From Pestalotiopsis fici W106-1 (lineage: Eukaryota; Ascomycota; Sordariomycetes; Amphisphaeriales; Sporocadaceae): a stretch of DNA of 64,000 nt. Below the pieces are notes generated by a model. The model was not told the origin of the DNA. It worked only from the letters and a program-made list of their open reading frames with translations, and did no database searches. Made by a program: the position numbers and the translations under genes. This document shows, piece by piece, positions 60,301-64,000 of this stretch. The stretch's first letter is position 1. Each line of letters starts with the position of its first letter. The DNA lies in the NCBI RefSeq assembly GCF_000516985.1, contig NW_006917102.1, forward strand, positions 900,643-964,642, in the 5' to 3' direction.

Positions 60301-61729
60301 CTGTAAGCTCTGCCAGACGTGTTCGATAAGCCAAAAGCTTGGCAGCGGCATTGAGTTCCTGAGAAGGTCGCGTATCACTGGCGATATGCTTCGACGTGCC
60401 GCAGAACTTCCAGAACTCTCGCCTGTCGTCCGCAGGACTGTGCGCAGCCCTCTGCTGCATCTCGCTTGACTCATCTTCTATGTCGTTACGACCAATACGC
60501 AAGGCAAGCCAGTCCAGTTCGTACCCGACAACCTCGTCCGGGCAGTCGACAAGAAAGTTATCCCGAGGCTTCAGTCGTTGCATGCGCAATGAAGCCCGAG
60601 CAGCACTCATGACAATTATGGCGCCAAGTTGTGCGACTGCTGCAGTAGCATGAATGCCTCGAAGACCAATGAATTGCATCACAAACCCAATGGTAGTCAT
60701 ACTAACAGCGGCCCATATCTCGGGCTTCTTTGCTTCTGAACGACGCTTCCATGAGATGAGATACTTTGGCAAGGGTTGTTCGCGGTCACTGTAGCAAAAT
60801 GCATCAAAGGTTTGGTCACCGAGGACTTGTCCGCCAGGTTGTAGCCAGTATAAAGACGGCACTGACTGCTTGGTGTCTCCCTGTCGTCTAGAACCGTCGT
60901 TCGATGATCTGCGATAAACCTGCTCGGTTGTACTCTCACCCACGAGAAATGCGCAGTAAAAGACTCCACTGCAGACCAAGAGAGTTCCAATGATTGTCAG
61001 AGGACAGGCATATTCGACAGAGCCACTGTTCTCAGACTCCCACTGTAAGTAGTAGGTTATGATGCCAGCATAAATCAGAACGCCGATCTGCAAGACAGCA
61101 CCAAGAATGGCGACTCCCAGGAAGACGGCATCGGACTTTCGCTTGATCCCAACATTGAGCGAGAGGTTCGGGGCAAATGGGCCGCTGTCATTGTCCTCGC
61201 TTTGAGACTCCATATCGGTGCGGGCACCTTGTTCTTTCCAAAAGGATTTTCCATTGTTGGTCTTGAGGTAGTCCATGAATGTGTATATTCCTGCCGTCTG
61301 GGAAAAGTTGGGATCCGACGGGTCGTGTATGACCTCCAGGATCTTGGGCCGACCAAAGACACGCGCGATGCCGCCGTTGTTGTATAGTTCGCACACATTG
61401 CGACTCGTGGACGAACACAGCTCCGCCTCGGCATTTCCCGCGCCTTCCTGTGCTCTGCCGATAAAGGCACGCAGCGACGGGCTCCCGCATACGCGAATGG
61501 CTGAAACAAGCGCCGTCAGGATGCCCATGGGCGCCATTGCAAAAATTAAGTAGTCGAGAAACGTGATGCTCTCACTAAGATATTGCATCGTGACTTTTTC
61601 GCCAAACAGGGAGAGTAAAGGCGCAAGATCTGTCGCCAGGTTGTTTGAAAAGTCATCCCACCAGTCTGCGCGCACCAGTGGCAGGCCGCCAAGGATAATA
61701 TAACATGCCTTGAACAACATGACGGTCAT
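57322..61729 (-). CDS. Large multi-pass membrane protein with C-terminal ankyrin repeats
   Basis: Two exons, 61729-59536 and 59357-57322, joined by a 178-base intron (GTAAGG donor, CACAG acceptor, CTAAG branch-like site), give 1409 residues; the join is in frame. The first residues (MLFKACYIILGGLPLVRA) look like a signal or membrane segment, followed by DWWDDFSNNLATDLAPLL. Further membrane segments include LDYLIFAMAPMGILTALVSAI, AVFLGVAILGAVLQIGVLIYA, IIGTLLVCSGVFYCAFLV and a pair near IGFVMQFIGLRG. SLRAFIGRAQEG and GGIARVFGRPKILEV are marks of a large fungal family of unknown role. About nine ankyrin repeats lie at roughly 1009-1385 with TPLHLA-type cores, several of them very alike. Without splicing there would be two products, 59498-62092 and 57322-59319. 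An NLR-like or self-recognition role is inference. Confidence 0.72.
59384..59408. repeat. Perfect 11-base inverted repeat in the intron
   Basis: TTATAAGTCCC and GGGACTTATAA are separated by TTC and would form a tight hairpin inside the proposed intron. Nearby AAAGTGGCT occurs twice (59351 and 59375). Confidence 0.85.
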
Positions 61730-62125
61730 ATTCGAAAGTTTTCGCTTGATTAAGAGCGGAGTTGAAGAATTTTTCCAAGTCAAATCAATAAGGCTCTGGA
61801 CGCACCCAGCCACAGCGCCCGATTTTGACCCCCACGGCAACACCTGCAGCGACCTGCTGCGATGCTGCATGATTGGGCAGCGAAGCTCACAACAATGAGC
61901 TCCAATTGGTGTCGCTTTGGTTTTCCCGGGGGTACAAGACACCCGATGAAAGGCTTTGTTGCATTTGGCTCGGTTATAGATCACGTGCAGTGCATATCGC
62001 ATAGAGTCTCGATCCCACAGCTTGTCAAGAAGGGGCAGCGCAGAAATATCGGCTACCATGTTGGTGGTACACAACTTGAGCTTCCTTCTCATGTTTTTCA
62101 CTGCCCATTGAGCAATCAAACATGA
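61730..62125 (-). other. Open in-frame extension upstream of the membrane/ankyrin gene
   Basis: The gene's frame is open back to a TGA just before 62119, with ATGs at 62092 and 62053. The reading contains CTTNMVADISALPLLDKLWD and ATPIGAHCCELRCP, which look more protein-like than chance. However, the membrane segment at 61720 is a better start, as it would otherwise be internal. Confidence 0.35.
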
Positions 62126-64000
62126 TCAGATCAATCAAAAAGACTTGCTTTCAAATGATGGACTGCGCCCGCTGTTGTATTCGTGTAACGACAAGCAAGG
62201 TGATTGACTTTTTACTAGCAATTGACAGCCACGTTAATAATCCAGTAGCCTCTGACGAATTCTCTCGCTGGTTCTCGTCTTGGCCAACGGTGGCAAGGAT
62301 AAGTAAAGATAATCTGCGTAATCGCTAGATGGACCACGAATGACCTGGCAGATCCGGTGCCATGGTTGGGTAGCTTGCAAGCGATCTATAAATGGGTACG
62401 CCTGCCTTTGGCATGTCGCTTCGACAAATTCACATGCAGGGAACTTAAACCGAATTGATGCATTAGTGGAGGATGAGAGATCTGATACTAATCATACCTA
62501 AGTAGCGTACGCGGTGGACGCTTTCGAGAATTTCCCGACCCAATCGATGAATATTCCTCTTCTCTTGCGAGTGATTCGTGAAAGCGTCAAAGACTAATTA
62601 GACGCACACCTAGAGACCAACCATATTTGCTCAATTACGAAGTCGAGCGGAGTCTTGTGTCCAGTATATGGTTGATCTGCAGACCCGTTGCCGCGGGTTG
62701 CAGGACTAAGGACCAAGAGTGGCTCATTGCATAGTCCTACGTACGTACTCAAGCGGACCCCAGTACGGCTGTTTCCGTGGATGATAAATGTTCTCTACAT
62801 TTTCATGGACTCAAAAAGTCTTGGCATATCGTAACTTTTGTCTATGCCCCTCTCCCATCACTAATCCCTACGTGCGACCAGGCTGTACCGGCCCCCTTGC
62901 GTACATGCACATGCATGCTACGTCGTTCAAGTCGTCATCGTTATGAAAACTTCCCAGTAGGATGGCTTCAAGAAAATGAGTGTATAGAAAGTCTGCTTTA
63001 TTCTACATCACAAAGACTTCTCATAATGGTCACGCATTAGTAGCATGATTCCTGCTCAGAACGAGATACGGTGATAGAAATCCTCCAATTAGTCGATGAA
63101 CCTTCATTCTGGCAAATTCCTATCTACTAGATCTACAAAGGAATGGATAGTTGGGACTGCGCAATAAGGGCTGACCCCTGTCCGGCACATGGTTTGGCGT
63201 GGCGCCTGGGCAGTGTATACGCGTCCTACCGCCCGCATGGGACAGAAAAGCTTATTCCATTTACCTTACCCCGTACATTGGTCCCACTTCCAGGAAATTA
63301 TACGTCACTGGAATTGCAAGGCTGTTGAGAGACGTCCTCAGTGCCATTGAGGACTGATAGAAAAGACAGACAAGATTGATGTTGGCAAGGCATGGAGGAA
63401 ATGCGGTTCTCAGTCATACTTCCCGGCCAGTTACATATTTTCCACGTCTATATTTAGCGTCGATAGAAATGGAAGCTATTTTCCACGCCATAGCCTCGAG
63501 ATGTCAATTACGTAGAGTGGACCAGTTTGCAAACTTCTATGCTTATACGCACTCCATAATGTGGCGGGAGAAACAAGAACAAGCTTAACAAAATGAAACA
63601 ATATTCGTACTTGAGAATCTTTGCAACTCATGGATAATGATTGGTGCCACTGTATTTAAACCCCCGGATCGGACGTGACGTGGCCTGGGGCGGACGGGAA
63701 AGACGCTTGGACGACCGGCACGCCGAGTAAGCTCGGGTCCGCTCGGTGATAAAACATGATCCGAACTTGGGAACCACCGAAAACGCTAGACCGCCAGCGT
63801 GTTAATACCTCTGCTATCATTGGTAGTCCTCATTTCGAAACATGTCTGCAGGGTCTCTGGATGTGGCAGTGATCAACAACAAAAGAATCTTACGTATATT
63901 TCAGGGTTCCCAATGCCGCGTCCAGATCATGTAGCGGAGAGAACGCGTCACCAAGGTGGACACAGCCATGAAGAAGGCAAGCGAGGTTGACGATGGAAAG
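62126..64000. other. Right-hand flank, no gene recognised
   Basis: Frames are short and without family features. The 63660-63760 part is GC-rich with GTGACGTGG and looks like a promoter piece, perhaps of a gene beyond the window. No RNA gene was seen. Confidence 0.45.

Overview
The window is nuclear DNA of a filamentous ascomycete, most likely Sordariomycetes and probably Hypocreales (inference). Genes are split by short GT-AG introns with CTAAC-like branch sites. The families are fungal-specific: UstYa/DUF3328, 2EXR, an ascomycete laccase with a DSGL tail, fungal Rho3, and a tail-anchored FHA protein of the PRO45/HAM-4 type. The tRNA-Leu has an intron in the canonical place. Spacers are long and rich in polypyrimidine, microsatellites and a recurring TACCTACC-type motif. 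All exon joins below were read by eye; each quoted model closes in frame.

Layout. 1-4.05 kb is non-coding and holds the relic of a NACHT-type NTPase. 4.05-12 kb has a bacterial-type PARG protein, lipoyl(octanoyl) transferase, tRNA-Leu(CAG) and an otubain with a long Gln/His/Ser-rich head. 12-21.3 kb is a gene desert. 21.3-27.4 kb has a 2EXR protein with an acidic tail, an unrecognised protein, and a GPR1/FUN34/YaaH acetate-type permease. 30-33.5 kb has the divergent pair CSN2 (COP9 signalosome) and CWC25 (splicing). 34.1-37 kb has a short repeat protein whose frame is cut by two TAG codons, followed by a UstYa-family gene. 38-45.4 kb has Rho3 and a laccase, with a 4.5 kb spacer between them. 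48.4-53.2 kb has the TIM23 subunit Mgr2 and the STRIPAK FHA protein.

53.7-62.1 kb looks accessory: an unrecognised protein with a Walker-B-like strand, a broken alpha/beta hydrolase gene, a decayed second copy of the unrecognised gene's head and promoter, and a large multi-pass membrane/ankyrin protein. Nothing is recognised from 62.1 kb to the end.

The housekeeping genes (LIP2, CSN2, CWC25, RHO3, MGR2, PRO45-type) do not form a functional cluster. Of most interest are the twice-interrupted repeat protein beside a UstYa oxidase-like gene, and the NLR-like ankyrin locus with its decayed duplications.
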